Of a stretch of 42,364 nucleotides of DNA, positions 31,917 to 40,132 are shown one piece after another; within the stretch, counting starts at the first letter, position 1; every line of letters begins with the position of its first letter. Source of the DNA: a virus. Location: IMG/VR virus record IMGVR_UViG_3300049893_000862, positions 1-42,364 of that record, one strand, 5' to 3'. The position numbers and the translations under genes are program-made. Under the pieces are notes generated by a model. It worked only from the letters and a program-made list of their open reading frames with translations. It was not told where the DNA came from and did no database searches.

Positions 31917-32206
31917 TGGACTTACCTTTTGGCTATTTTGAGGACGACAGGGACGATTTTAAAATGTTTTGTAATGATTGCCGTGAGTGGACAGTACCGA
32001 AATTGAAACATGTTAACGAAAATACTGACGCTGACGGAAACAGGGGAATGATGGTAACTTATGCGGAATGTCCTGAATGTGGCACAGACCTTGAAACAAA
32101 GCCAGATTGGGAATGTAAGTTTTGCGGAAGTGTGAAGTATAAGGATTTAGGTGTTAACGATGAAATATTTAGAACTTGTACCGACTGTAACAGAACATCA
32201 ATTTAA
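31916..32206 (+). CDS. Zinc-ribbon-like small protein
   Basis: 96 residues, ATG 31916 in a TGATG overlap, GGAGGGG upstream. Four CxxC pairs (CNDC, CPEC, CKFC, CTDC) suggest two zinc ribbons. Acidic N-terminus, mostly soluble. Early-region zinc-ribbon proteins often bind DNA/RNA or assist replication; exact role unknown. Confidence 0.6.
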   Translation: MDLPFGYFEDDRDDFKMFCNDCREWTVPKLKHVNENTDADGNRGMMVTYAECPECGTDLETKPDWECKFCGSVKYKDLGVNDEIFRTCTDCNRTSI

Positions 32207-32226
32207 AATATGAGGAGGTAACAAAT

Positions 32227-32862
32227 ATGAAAAGATATACTGAATATACAAACGAAGAACTTATTAAATTAACAAGTGAACAAATCGAAATGATGATTGA
32301 CTATGAATGTGCTTTGGCAGGAGTGCCTTTACTACCAGAAAAACCAATTAAGCCAGAAGTGAAGGCTTTTGAACCAGATATGTCTGTATATGTAATTGGT
32401 AGCCATCATTTTTTGAAACAGGAAGATGCTTTAAAGGTTCTTGAAGCAATAAATTCGGCACAGAGAACGGGATACGAATGGACAAATTCTGTAAAAAGAG
32501 CGGTTGCCTTAAAGTCTTATGAACAACCACAAATTGAAACGACGAGAATATTTTCTGATACATTATTCAGTTCAATACAGAATGAAAAGGCTGTATCTGA
32601 CAGGATTATGAAAGAATATACGAATAAAGAAAAGGAATATAGCGACGTTTATCAAGAGAGAACAAGCATTGCAAAAGAAGTACATGAAGCGATAGATGTT
32701 GCCCATGACGAAAATTATAAAAAACAAAAATATACTGCAGAGTATAATAGGTATTTGGTGCTTGCAAATAACGATTCTACAATCGCAATAAATTTTTTAA
32801 AAAATGCACATCCCCAAATTATGGACATTGCCGGCTTTGTTGAATATTTAGAACAACTTTAA
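32227..32862 (+). CDS. Hypothetical early protein
   Basis: 211 residues, ATG 32227 after GAGGAGGT. An N-terminal helix (MKRYTEYTNEELIKLTSEQI), a central segment YVIGSHHFLKQEDALKVLEAI and a charged coiled-coil C-terminal half. It lies directly upstream of the SSB-like and ERF genes, so it probably belongs to the recombination module, but I do not recognise it. Confidence 0.55.
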   Translation: MKRYTEYTNEELIKLTSEQIEMMIDYECALAGVPLLPEKPIKPEVKAFEPDMSVYVIGSHHFLKQEDALKVLEAINSAQRTGYEWTNSVKRAVALKSYEQPQIETTRIFSDTLFSSIQNEKAVSDRIMKEYTNKEKEYSDVYQERTSIAKEVHEAIDVAHDENYKKQKYTAEYNRYLVLANNDSTIAINFLKNAHPQIMDIAGFVEYLEQL

Positions 32863-32874
32863 GGAGGATGAAAA

Positions 32875-33237
32875 ATGAGTTTACAAATCAGCAATACCAA
32901 TGCAACAGTATTTCAGCCGGAGAATAAAGGCAAGTACACAGTAGCTAACATTTCAACCGGGAAAAAGGACAAGCAAATGAACGATTGGATAAACATGAGT
33001 TGGAAAGCAAAATTTGTTGGCAAGAACCAAAATGTGCAGGACAAACAGCGTATCAAGATCATATCCGGTACAGTGGAAGTTAGGAAATACCAGGACAAGT
33101 ATTATACAGACGTAGTTATTTTTGATTGGGAGCCCGCAGCAGGAAAAGGCGATGCTTACGAGCAGCCAACACCGGAGGAAAAATCAGAAGTTGAAAATTT
33201 GAATCTTGAAGATGCTAAACCACCCTGGGAGGTATAA
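32875..33237 (+). CDS. Single-stranded DNA-binding-like protein (OB fold)
   Basis: 120 residues, ATG 32875 after AAGGAGG. Strand pattern around KYTVANISTGKKD, W-I-N-M-S-W-K-A-K-F-V-G and IKIISGTVEVRKYQDKYYTD, plus an acidic tail ending in AKPPWEV that mimics the SSB C-terminal tip, indicate an OB-fold SSB-type protein. It sits right before ERF, as is usual. Confidence 0.6.
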   Translation: MSLQISNTNATVFQPENKGKYTVANISTGKKDKQMNDWINMSWKAKFVGKNQNVQDKQRIKIISGTVEVRKYQDKYYTDVVIFDWEPAAGKGDAYEQPTPEEKSEVENLNLEDAKPPWEV

Positions 33238-33238
33238 A

Positions 33239-33961
33239 ATGAACATTTACAAAAAATTAATTGAGGTACGAAAAAGTGTACCATATTTACAAAAAACCGC
33301 TACCGGGCCACAATTCAATTATGTGGGCAGCAGTCAAGTATTAGGTACTTTAAAGGCAAAAATGGATGAACTTAATTTATTATTAATCCCGAAAGTTATC
33401 GGACACACGCTGCACGAAAGCACCATTGAATTTATGGACGGAAACAAGCCAAAGCGCACCACAACATACTTTACCGAATTAGAGATGGAATATACGTGGC
33501 TAAACGCAGACAATCCCGAAGAAAAAATTGTTTGCACATGGTACGGACAAGGCGTAGACATAGCCGGTGAAAAAGGTGTCGGCAAAGCAATGACTTACGG
33601 TGAGAAGTATTTCATGCTAAAATTCTTTAATATTCCTACGGACAAGGACGACCCGGATTCATTCCAGGAGAAATTCGAGGACAAAACAATTTCAAAAAAC
33701 AACATAATCGAACTGCAAGAATTAGCTAAAAACGCTGATATAAGCGAACAGGACATGATTAAAGGCATAATGAAAAAATACCAAAAATCAAGCCTGAAAC
33801 AGCTTACCGTAAGCGAATACGAAACAATCAGAGAATCAATAAAGAAGAAAATTGACGTAAGTAACCCGGCGGTTGACGACAATCAAATTGACGAAGAACA
33901 GCGTAAACTTGACGAGATAATCGAAAGAAATAACCGAAAATGCGCAGAAATACTGGATTAA
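33239..33961 (+). CDS. erf: ERF-family single-strand annealing recombinase
   Basis: 240 residues, ATG 33239 after GGGAGG. The N-terminal MNIYKKLIEVRKSVPYLQK opening, the core GVGKAMTYGEKYFMLKFF and NIPTDKDDPDSF are classic ERF features. ERF proteins anneal ssDNA and recombine or circularise phage genomes. C-terminal residues 165-240 form a helical tail. With SSB and ERCC4-type nuclease it forms the recombination module. Confidence 0.88.
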   Translation: MNIYKKLIEVRKSVPYLQKTATGPQFNYVGSSQVLGTLKAKMDELNLLLIPKVIGHTLHESTIEFMDGNKPKRTTTYFTELEMEYTWLNADNPEEKIVCTWYGQGVDIAGEKGVGKAMTYGEKYFMLKFFNIPTDKDDPDSFQEKFEDKTISKNNIIELQELAKNADISEQDMIKGIMKKYQKSSLKQLTVSEYETIRESIKKKIDVSNPAVDDNQIDEEQRKLDEIIERNNRKCAEILD

Positions 33962-33984
33962 TCGTTTGTAAAGGAGGTGTAAAA

Positions 33985-34659
33985 ATGAACAAAGTTGTTG
34001 TTATTACTGGAGCAGCCGGAGGAATTGGACAGGCTATATGTAACGTTTTTGCAGATGATGTAGTATGCGCTTTAGATTCAAAGGCAGGAGCCGGACACCT
34101 TGTAGACATTACTTGTATCAGCGATGTTGAGTTGACGGTAAAAAACATAATCGACCTACACAGAAGGATTGATGTTCTTGTAAATTGCGCCGGAATTACC
34201 AAAGATGGATATTTAACGAAACAAAGTTCTTTGGATTGGCACGAAGTCATAGACGTAAATCTTACTGGTAGCAGGAACATGATTAAAGCCGTTGTACCGC
34301 ATATGATGAAGCAGGAAAGCGGCAAAATAATAAATATATCAAGCGTTAATGCCAATGGATGCGCCGGGCAGACTAATTATTCGGCAAGTAAGGCAGCATT
34401 GGAAGGACTTACAAAAGCTTGTGCTTATGAATTTGCAAAATACAATATATTAGTAAATGCAGTTGCGCCAGGATATGTACGAACTGCCATGACAGAAAAA
34501 ATCAGGCCTGAAAAATTGAAAAATATTATTGACACAATACCGCTATGGAGAATGGCTGAACCGATTGAAATTGCTTATATGGTTGAGTTTCTAGCATCAA
34601 ACAAGGCAAACTATATTACCGGACAAGTTTTCGGAGTGAATGGAGGATTGCGGATATGA
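33985..34659 (+). CDS. Short-chain dehydrogenase/reductase (FabG-like)
   Basis: 224 residues, ATG 33985 with AAAGGAGG upstream. NAD(P)-binding TGAAGGIGQ at residues 8-16, VLVNCAGIT, catalytic S119 (NISSVNANG), Y132 and K136 (NYSASKAAL), and the C-terminal AEPIEIAYMVEFLASNKANYITGQ region are all intact, so it should be active. The closest-looking relatives are 3-oxoacyl-ACP reductases. A full SDR gene inside the replication block of a phage is unusual. It may be a metabolic moron. Confidence 0.85.
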   Translation: MNKVVVITGAAGGIGQAICNVFADDVVCALDSKAGAGHLVDITCISDVELTVKNIIDLHRRIDVLVNCAGITKDGYLTKQSSLDWHEVIDVNLTGSRNMIKAVVPHMMKQESGKIINISSVNANGCAGQTNYSASKAALEGLTKACAYEFAKYNILVNAVAPGYVRTAMTEKIRPEKLKNIIDTIPLWRMAEPIEIAYMVEFLASNKANYITGQVFGVNGGLRI

Positions 34660-34748
34660 CAGATGCAGATTGGGTAGAACTTTATACAGAAATGATATTG
34701 CAGTTCGGTAACTGGCAGGCGTTGGCTCTTACGGCAAAGATTAATTGA
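34656..34748 (+). CDS. Short peptide, possibly a truncated gene
   Basis: 30 residues, ATG 34656 overlapping the reductase stop (ATGA). MTDADWVELYTEMILQFGNW ends in AKIN. Looks like the start of a longer gene cut off. May not be made. Confidence 0.35.
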   Translation: MTDADWVELYTEMILQFGNWQALALTAKIN

Positions 34749-34945
34749 CTTCACGGCTTAAATTTGATAGAATGGCAGTAACTAAAATAGGAACCGGTTG
34801 TTGACGCCACGTTCCTATTTAAAGTTGACTTTCGTCAGTCCATATTAATTTATGCTTATTATATATTATATGGCTGGCGTTTGTCAACGTGTTAAAAATG
34901 GCAGACGCTTTTTATTACCCAAAAATACATAGGATGGTGATTCAT
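34749..34945. other. Non-coding stretch with terminator-like inverted repeat
   Basis: AAATAGGAAC (34785-34794) pairs perfectly with GTTCCTATTT (34811-34820), loop 16 bases; a bidirectional terminator is plausible. Short hairpins (GACT/AGTC near 34826; CGTT/AACG near 34877) follow, then AT-rich sequence. Promoter for the replication genes is likely here, but no clear boxes. Confidence 0.45.
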
Positions 34946-35662
34946 TTGGCAGAACGCAGAATGTTTGCAAAAAGTATTATAGACAGTGACGCATTTTTAG
35001 ATATGCCATCAACGGCAAGGCTTTTGTATTATGATCTTGGAATGAGGGCAGACGATGACGGGTTTGTGAATGCACCGAAAAAAATAATGAGAATGACGGG
35101 TGCAACAGATGGAGATATGAGACAGCTTTTTGAAAATAAATTTGTAATACCTTTTGATAATGGCATTGTAGTAATAAAACATTGGCGTATCAATAATTAC
35201 ATACGGTCTGATAGATATCACGAAACGAACTATAAAAAAGAAAAGGAATCGTTGGGAATAGATGAAAATGGAGCTTATACGCAAAATGGGAAGTTTGGTA
35301 TACCAGGTGGTAGTCAGGTGGTAGGAAGTCGGGAAACCGAGGTTAGGTTAGGTAATAGTAAGGATACTAATATGTCCGATTTTTTCGAAAAAATATGGTC
35401 AATGTATCCCAAAAAAGAAGGGAAAGGGAAGATATCAGATACCAAAAAGAAGGATCTTTTAAAGTTGGGAGATGAGATTACAAGGGCTATTGAAAGGTAC
35501 AAAAAGAAAATTGAAACAAAAAAAATTGAGATGAGATATGTGCAAATGGGAAGTTCCTTTTTTAATTCCGGATATGTTGATTATTTAGATGAAAATTATA
35601 CTGAACCTGAAAAAGAAAGCAAGTATCAAGACCTTAACGATTACGACCCATATGCCTTATAA
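34946..35662 (+). CDS. Phage replication initiator/replisome organiser-like protein
   Basis: 238 residues; TTG 34946 chosen since AGGATGGTGA is 6-7 bases upstream and gives MAERRMFAKSIIDSDAFLDM, the normal start of this family. The N-terminal 100 residues are a winged helix (ARLLYYDLGMRADDDGFV, MRMTGATDGDMRQLFE, VVIKHWRINNYIRSDRY). The C-terminal half contains a variable linker and a helical tail with FFNSGYVDYLDENYTEP. It precedes DnaB, so it probably loads the helicase at the phage origin. Confidence 0.72.
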   Translation: MAERRMFAKSIIDSDAFLDMPSTARLLYYDLGMRADDDGFVNAPKKIMRMTGATDGDMRQLFENKFVIPFDNGIVVIKHWRINNYIRSDRYHETNYKKEKESLGIDENGAYTQNGKFGIPGGSQVVGSRETEVRLGNSKDTNMSDFFEKIWSMYPKKEGKGKISDTKKKDLLKLGDEITRAIERYKKKIETKKIEMRYVQMGSSFFNSGYVDYLDENYTEPEKESKYQDLNDYDPYAL

Positions 35663-35672
35663 GGAGGTAGTT

Positions 35673-36941
35673 ATGAAGCCGTTGCCGCACAATTTAGACG
35701 TAGAAAAATACATAATAGGGTGCTTATTAATCGACAAACAAGAAGAAGTTTATTTGATAAAAGAAACAGATTTTCACAATTTGAACTTACAAACGATTTT
35801 TAAAATTATTAACTGGATGCACGACACCAAGAAACCTATTGACAGTATTAGTGTATCGGATTATGCAAAAAAGAAAATACCTAATGCCCTGGATATGATT
35901 ATCGAATGTACCGAATCCGTAACGACGACGACCCTTTTTAATACGCACTTACAAAAACTTAAATTATATGCTGCCAGGAGAGATCTTGTTCAAAAAGCCC
36001 GCCAGTTGGAAAATATTGCTTATGATTCAGAACACGAACTATCAATTGATTTAAAAAATGATGCGTTGGAACAGTTGGCAAATATAACGGTACAGGAGAT
36101 AAAGAATGATAAATGTCAACTTGGGGATATACTGGCTGAATGTATTTGTGAAATTGAAGAAGATTATAACCGGAAGGATGAAATGAAATTATTTACCGGG
36201 TTTGAGAAGTTTGACCGTATAACTGCGGGATTTCATCGGCAAGAAATGACTATCATAGCAGCAAGACCCGGAATTGGCAAGACAGCTTTTGCTACTCAGT
36301 TGATGTTAAATCTGGCTAAAAAGGGTAATTATTGTTTGTTAATAAGCCGGGAAATGTCAAAAGTTCAGATATGTAAAAGGTTGATGGCAAATGTAAGTCA
36401 GCTAGACGGGAACAAATTAAGAGTATGCAAAAGCCTTAATGACAATGACTGGAAGGAAATAGCTAAAGCACAAGCTTATTTAAGTGGTCTATCGGAATAC
36501 ATAGCGATAAATGATGAACTGTCTACAATACAACAAATTAGAACACATTGCAGACTTTTAAGAAATAAAGAAAAATTAGATATACTTTTTGTTGATTATT
36601 TGGGTCTTTTAAAATCAGCAAAAAAATGTGAATCCAGAAGGGTTGAGATTGAGGAAATTTCCAGGCAATTGAAAGAAATGAGTTTAGAATTTAAGATACC
36701 GATTGTGTCATTGCATCAGTTAAACAGGGATTCGGCAAACGCGGAGCCAGAAATACACCATTTAAGGGAGTCGGGAGCCATTGAACAGGACAGCGACAAC
36801 GTGTTTTTGTTGCATAGTGCCGATGAAGATAAAAGCAATCCAAAATCAACAATAACGGTGATTATAGGAAAACAAAGAAACGGACCGACAGGGAAAATTC
36901 ATTTGCAATATTATAAAAATTCATTCAAATTCTATGATTAG
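35673..36941 (+). CDS. dnaB: Replicative DNA helicase, DnaB-type
   Basis: 422 residues, ATG 35673 after AAGGAGGT. N-terminal DnaB domain (PHNLDVEKYIIGCLLID), then RecA-type motor: Walker A A197-R-P-G-I-G-K-T at 197-204, Walker B LFVDYLG with D308, and conserved SRQLKEMSLEFKIPIVSLHQLNR and ESGAIEQDSDNV motifs. Hexameric 5'-3' helicase that unwinds the phage fork. About 10% shorter than bacterial DnaB. Confidence 0.92.
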   Translation: MKPLPHNLDVEKYIIGCLLIDKQEEVYLIKETDFHNLNLQTIFKIINWMHDTKKPIDSISVSDYAKKKIPNALDMIIECTESVTTTTLFNTHLQKLKLYAARRDLVQKARQLENIAYDSEHELSIDLKNDALEQLANITVQEIKNDKCQLGDILAECICEIEEDYNRKDEMKLFTGFEKFDRITAGFHRQEMTIIAARPGIGKTAFATQLMLNLAKKGNYCLLISREMSKVQICKRLMANVSQLDGNKLRVCKSLNDNDWKEIAKAQAYLSGLSEYIAINDELSTIQQIRTHCRLLRNKEKLDILFVDYLGLLKSAKKCESRRVEIEEISRQLKEMSLEFKIPIVSLHQLNRDSANAEPEIHHLRESGAIEQDSDNVFLLHSADEDKSNPKSTITVIIGKQRNGPTGKIHLQYYKNSFKFYD

Positions 36942-36953
36942 GAGTTGATATAA

Positions 36954-37214
36954 TTGACACTTGAACAGTTTTTCAGGCATAACGCCTCGGATAGATGCAA
37001 GTTAATCCGGGGTTTTTTGTTGGGAAATATAACTTTAAAGGAGGCTGAACCAATGCTATTAATAAGTGAAGTACATAACGAATGTTGTAGCAATTGCACA
37101 AGAGAAGCCATTGTCAAGATTGAAATTGATGGAATGACACGGCTTTTATTATGCCGTAGCTGTGAAAAGGCTTTATATGATGCGCTTGGAGGTGATGAAG
37201 ATGAGAGAGATTAA
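36954..37214 (+). CDS. Small zinc-binding early protein
   Basis: 86 residues from TTG 36954 (AGGAG at 36940-36944). Contains CCSNC ... LLLCRSCEKAL, a two-CxxC zinc knuckle. An alternative start ATG 37053 has a perfect AAAGGAGG 8 bases upstream and would give 53 residues, keeping all cysteines. A terminator-like hairpin (36985-37018) lies between the two starts. Both options stay open. Function unknown. Confidence 0.6.
   Translation: MTLEQFFRHNASDRCKLIRGFLLGNITLKEAEPMLLISEVHNECCSNCTREAIVKIEIDGMTRLLLCRSCEKALYDALGGDEDERD
36985..37018 (+). terminator. Terminator-like hairpin inside/before the zinc protein
   Basis: CCTCGGAT (36985-36992) pairs with ATCCGGGG (37005-37012, one wobble), loop 12, then six T. 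If functional, it would stop DnaB operon transcription and argue for the later start codon. Confidence 0.45.
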
Positions 37215-37662
37215 ATTTAGGGCATGGCACAAAACAGCTAAGAAGATGTGCGGCGTGTCTCAGCTTGACATGTGGAACCCTGACCAAAAACAAACAGAAG
37301 TATATGAGTTGGCAACTGGTAATCATTATGGGCTATTTGGGAAGGTTGACCGCAAAGACATTGAACTTATGCAATATACTGGACTAAAGGACAAAAATGG
37401 CAAGGAGATTTATGAGGGTGATATATGCGAAGATAAGTCAGAAATATTTACTAATTGGGGTAGAACACCTACGGGTAAATATGATATTTCTTATTGTGAA
37501 ATTCTATGGGTTGGCGACGGATGGGGTAAGAAGTGGATAAAGTCAAATTCAAAAGTGTTGGGCTCCACGTTATCAGGTTTATGTGCTATAACAAAATTTT
37601 TAACTGTGGTGGGTAATATTTATGAGAATCCTGATTTTAGGGAGGCTAAAGATGAATCTTAA
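37201..37662 (+). CDS. YopX-family protein
   Basis: 153 residues, ATG 37201 after GGAGGTGATG. Signature MREIKFRAWHKTAKKM, QYTGLKDKNGKEIYEGDI and a final VVGNIYENP are the YopX family pattern (small phage proteins of unknown function with an OB-like barrel). Overlaps the ERCC4-like gene by 11 bp. Confidence 0.85.
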   Translation: MREIKFRAWHKTAKKMCGVSQLDMWNPDQKQTEVYELATGNHYGLFGKVDRKDIELMQYTGLKDKNGKEIYEGDICEDKSEIFTNWGRTPTGKYDISYCEILWVGDGWGKKWIKSNSKVLGSTLSGLCAITKFLTVVGNIYENPDFREAKDES

Positions 37663-38182
37663 ACTATTTGACTTTACGCCGGACGAAAAAAAAGAACTGC
37701 TGAAAAGTATAGTAGTGTTAATTGACACCAGGGAAAAGGCAATAAAGCATATCACAGACTGCTTTGACAAAAAGGGCGTACCGTGGCAGGAGAAAAAATT
37801 AGAATATGGCGATTACAGCTTCAAGATCCCGGAATGTGCAAGATTAGGCATACACCGGGATTTTTATTTTGAAAGTGAAATCATAGTTGAACGAAAGGCA
37901 CACTTGGAAGAATTAAGCACCAATCTAGCGCAGTACCGGGAACGATTTGAAAAGGAATGGATTAGATGCGGCAATGCCAAGAAGATATTACTTATTGAGA
38001 AAGGTAACTTGATAGACATATTCAAGGGAAATTACAAGAGCGAACTTAACAGTGCAGCTTATCAGGCAAGTGTTTTCAGCTTCGAGAATCGTTATGATAT
38101 TCGGATTGTGTTCTGCCCTAGGGAGTTTGCAGGGCATTACATATACTACCAGTTTTATTATTATTTGCGGGAAAGGTTGTGA
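37652..38182 (+). CDS. ERCC4-type nuclease
   Basis: 176 residues, ATG 37652 after GGGAGG. D25 in VVLIDTREKA, G53-D54 in LEYGDYSFKI, and E80-R81-K82 in IIVERKAHLEEL match the GDxnERKx3D motif of the XPF/ERCC4 nuclease family. Next to SSB/ERF it probably acts in recombination or resolves branched DNA. No C-terminal HhH domain visible, so minimal form. Confidence 0.8.
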   Translation: MNLKLFDFTPDEKKELLKSIVVLIDTREKAIKHITDCFDKKGVPWQEKKLEYGDYSFKIPECARLGIHRDFYFESEIIVERKAHLEELSTNLAQYRERFEKEWIRCGNAKKILLIEKGNLIDIFKGNYKSELNSAAYQASVFSFENRYDIRIVFCPREFAGHYIYYQFYYYLRERL

Positions 38183-38186
38183 GGAT

Positions 38187-38474
38187 ATGAATTGGCGGCA
38201 AAAATTAGCTATGGAAAAACAGGACAAAATGATTCAGGCTGAAATTAATAAACACGTTGACAAGATTACGTTTACAGTCACAAAAGATACAATACAAGTC
38301 CTATTACACGCAATGGCACTAGCTTTGAACAATGAATTTGATTTTGGCTCTACCAGGATACAACGAGTTATCGACAGAACGAAGCTCCAGTTTGAGTGCA
38401 TACACGCCGGGACTATTACCGCAGATGATTTAATGGCGTTTTGTAAGGAGAAGGGAATAAAAATTGAATTTTGA
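38187..38474 (+). CDS. Hypothetical protein
   Basis: 95 residues, ATG 38187 four bases after the nuclease stop; AAAGG upstream. Composition: MNWRQKLAMEKQDKMIQAEI helix, then TFTVTKDTIQVLLHAMAL and a C-terminal ADDLMAFCKEKGI. No family recognised. Belongs to the early operon. Confidence 0.55.
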   Translation: MNWRQKLAMEKQDKMIQAEINKHVDKITFTVTKDTIQVLLHAMALALNNEFDFGSTRIQRVIDRTKLQFECIHAGTITADDLMAFCKEKGIKIEF

Positions 38475-38486
38475 AGGAGAATGAAT

Positions 38487-38774
38487 ATGGGGAATATTAC
38501 AAACTATGAAAGAGAAACGATAATTAATTATAACGACGAGGAAAAAGAAGCAAGTGTTTATACGCTGAACAAATCATTAATACGCCGACTTGACGGACTG
38601 TGCCAAAAGAATCCGGATATATTCAAATGCACAAAAACGCAATCGGACGGCTCCAAAGAATACGAATTTCCGAAAAAATATGTGTCAATTCGTGCGCCAA
38701 AAATTTTAAGTGAAGAACAAAAACTCAAATGCAAAGAAAGGTTTATGAAAAAAATCAATTCTCAGCAAAATTAA
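38487..38774 (+). CDS. Conserved-type phage protein of unknown function
   Basis: 95 residues; ATG 38487 spaced 7 bases after AAGGAGA, ATG 38481 too close. The sequence ends up like a known but unnamed Firmicute phage pattern, ETIINYNDEEKEASVYTLNK, then KEYEFPKKYVSIRAPKILSE. Function unknown. Confidence 0.6.
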   Translation: MGNITNYERETIINYNDEEKEASVYTLNKSLIRRLDGLCQKNPDIFKCTKTQSDGSKEYEFPKKYVSIRAPKILSEEQKLKCKERFMKKINSQQN

Positions 38775-38907
38775 CGCCTATTAACAGGACAAACAAATAT
38801 ATGCAATGGTGATTTTTGATAATAACAAAAACATCAATTTTAAAAGTCGTTAGAACTCCTATAATAAAAACTTAAAATCAAACACAAGGAAGGAGCATAA
38901 AAGTTTA
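38775..38907. other. AT-rich gap before the HNH gene
   Basis: 133 bp with TATAAT at 38860-38865 but no good -35; may hold a promoter for the separate HNH gene. No clear hairpin. Confidence 0.3.
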
Positions 38908-39459
38908 ATGGACATTTTAAAAAATGTTGCATATGTGCCTAATATTGTGTTAGTGGGTTATGGAAGAACACAATGCTACCAGGTTAAATGCTTTAGATGT
39001 GGCAAATTGTTTTTTGGTGAAAATATTGGTTTTTGTGAAAGCTGTATGAATCATCCCGTTGAAAAATTATTGAAAAATATACCTGAAGAAAATATAACCG
39101 ATGTTCCTGGTGTTGGTATCTATGTTGATTGGGTTGTAAAATCAACGGCATCACAAAAACGAAGTCGGTATAATTTTAAAAAGGTATTGCAAAGAGATTG
39201 TTATATTTGCCGTTACTGTGCATATGACCCAAGAAAATCAATCGACTTTATACCGTTACACGTTGACCATGTAATACCTTGGGTTTATGGTGGCGGAAAT
39301 ACGTTAAACAATCTTGTGACAAGTTGTCATTTATGTAATGTCATAGCTAATTCAAGGATATTTGCAACATTTGAGGACAAAAGAAAGTATATTTTAAAAC
39401 GTAGACTTGAAAAACATTTATTTGTACCTGAATTTTTAATTAAACTTTATGAATTATAA
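38908..39459 (+). CDS. HNH endonuclease (possibly homing)
   Basis: 183 residues. N-terminal zinc ribbon (C28-x2-C31 ... C43-x2-C46), then an HNH domain: C101-x2-C104, H118-V-D120-H121, N135, C140-x2-C143. Isolated with long flanks, poor ribosome spacing (AAGGAG about 12 bases away) and its own possible promoter, as for free-standing homing endonucleases. A role in packaging is less likely as it is far from terS. Confidence 0.8.
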   Translation: MDILKNVAYVPNIVLVGYGRTQCYQVKCFRCGKLFFGENIGFCESCMNHPVEKLLKNIPEENITDVPGVGIYVDWVVKSTASQKRSRYNFKKVLQRDCYICRYCAYDPRKSIDFIPLHVDHVIPWVYGGGNTLNNLVTSCHLCNVIANSRIFATFEDKRKYILKRRLEKHLFVPEFLIKLYEL

Positions 39460-39503
39460 TAAAAATCCATGCCTTAAATCGCACGCTATAAGCTTAGAAT
39501 AAT

Positions 39504-39733
39504 AAATCAGCCAATACCAAAGGATAGGAGGTGTTGTAATATGGCACAGAAAAAAATGTGGCAGAAATGCGAATGCGTAGAATCAGAAGTGTATCATGCG
39601 GTTTTTGTAAATGCAGATTGCTTGTATGGGATAGAAAACGATAAGGGAGATTATTTTGTCTATAAAAACACTTGCAATATTTGTAGATTTATAATCCTGA
39701 AATCAGCCAATACAAACGAATAGGAGGGGTTAA
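39504..39733. repeat. Duplicated 28-bp leader segments
   Basis: AAATCAGCCAATAC at 39504-39517 and 39700-39713, each followed within about 12 bases by A-TAGGAGG. The second lies over the end of the 39541 gene and start of the next. Likely local duplication or recombination remnant that duplicated the ribosome site. Confidence 0.6.
39541..39723 (+). CDS. Small cysteine-containing protein
   Basis: 60 residues, ATG 39541 behind AGGAGGTGTTG. Reads MAQKKMWQKCECVESEVYHA, with CNIC near the end; two Cys pairs could bind zinc. No family seen. Confidence 0.5.
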   Translation: MAQKKMWQKCECVESEVYHAVFVNADCLYGIENDKGDYFVYKNTCNICRFIILKSANTNE

Positions 39734-39734
39734 A

Positions 39735-39854
39735 ATGCTTGCATTGATTGGTGTGCTACTAGTTATACAAATACTTATGTTTATACTTTTGTGGGGTAAT
39801 TGTTGCCGTACCGATGAAATCCAAGAATTTATGGAACGGAGGTGGAGAAAATGA
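39735..39854 (+). CDS. Small membrane peptide
   Basis: 39 residues, ATG 39735 with TAGGAGGGG. Single hydrophobic stretch (LALIGVLLVIQILMFILLW) and a basic tail. Overlaps the next start in ATGA. Confidence 0.5.
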   Translation: MLALIGVLLVIQILMFILLWGNCCRTDEIQEFMERRWRK

Positions 39855-40132
39855 GTGTCTATACCGATGCTTTGAATGCTTTTGGACTGGAAAATCAGCG
39901 AAACAAAGCGATTGAAGAACTTGCAGAATTGACAAAAGAACTGGCATTGAATGGACAAGGAAAGAAAAACTTTTTTGATATTGCAAGTGAAATTGCTGAC
40001 GTATATGTTGTCCTAAAGCAGATGGAAATAGGCTTGAATATTGAATTTACCGTAAGGGAGCGACTAGATTATAAGCTTGAAAGGTTACGTAAACTAATAC
40101 AGAACACAAATGAAAGGAGAATCTATGACTAA
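39851..40132 (+). CDS. MazG-like nucleotide pyrophosphohydrolase
   Basis: 93 residues, ATG 39851 after GGAGGTGG. KAIEELAELTKEL and ASEIADVYVVLKQM give the MazG EExxE plus ExxD metal layout near residues 20-55. Such enzymes hydrolyse NTPs and can blunt the host alarm or clean the pool. Overlaps the following ArpU-like gene by 8 bp. Confidence 0.75.
   Translation: MSVYTDALNAFGLENQRNKAIEELAELTKELALNGQGKKNFFDIASEIADVYVVLKQMEIGLNIEFTVRERLDYKLERLRKLIQNTNERRIYD

Noticed and set aside
33828-34355. Antisense frame across the ERF and reductase genes
   Set aside because: Both strands open by chance; plus-strand genes have intact families and ribosome sites.
39689-39986. Antisense frames near the MazG-like gene
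   Set aside because: No ribosome site, Phe/Cys-rich shadow.
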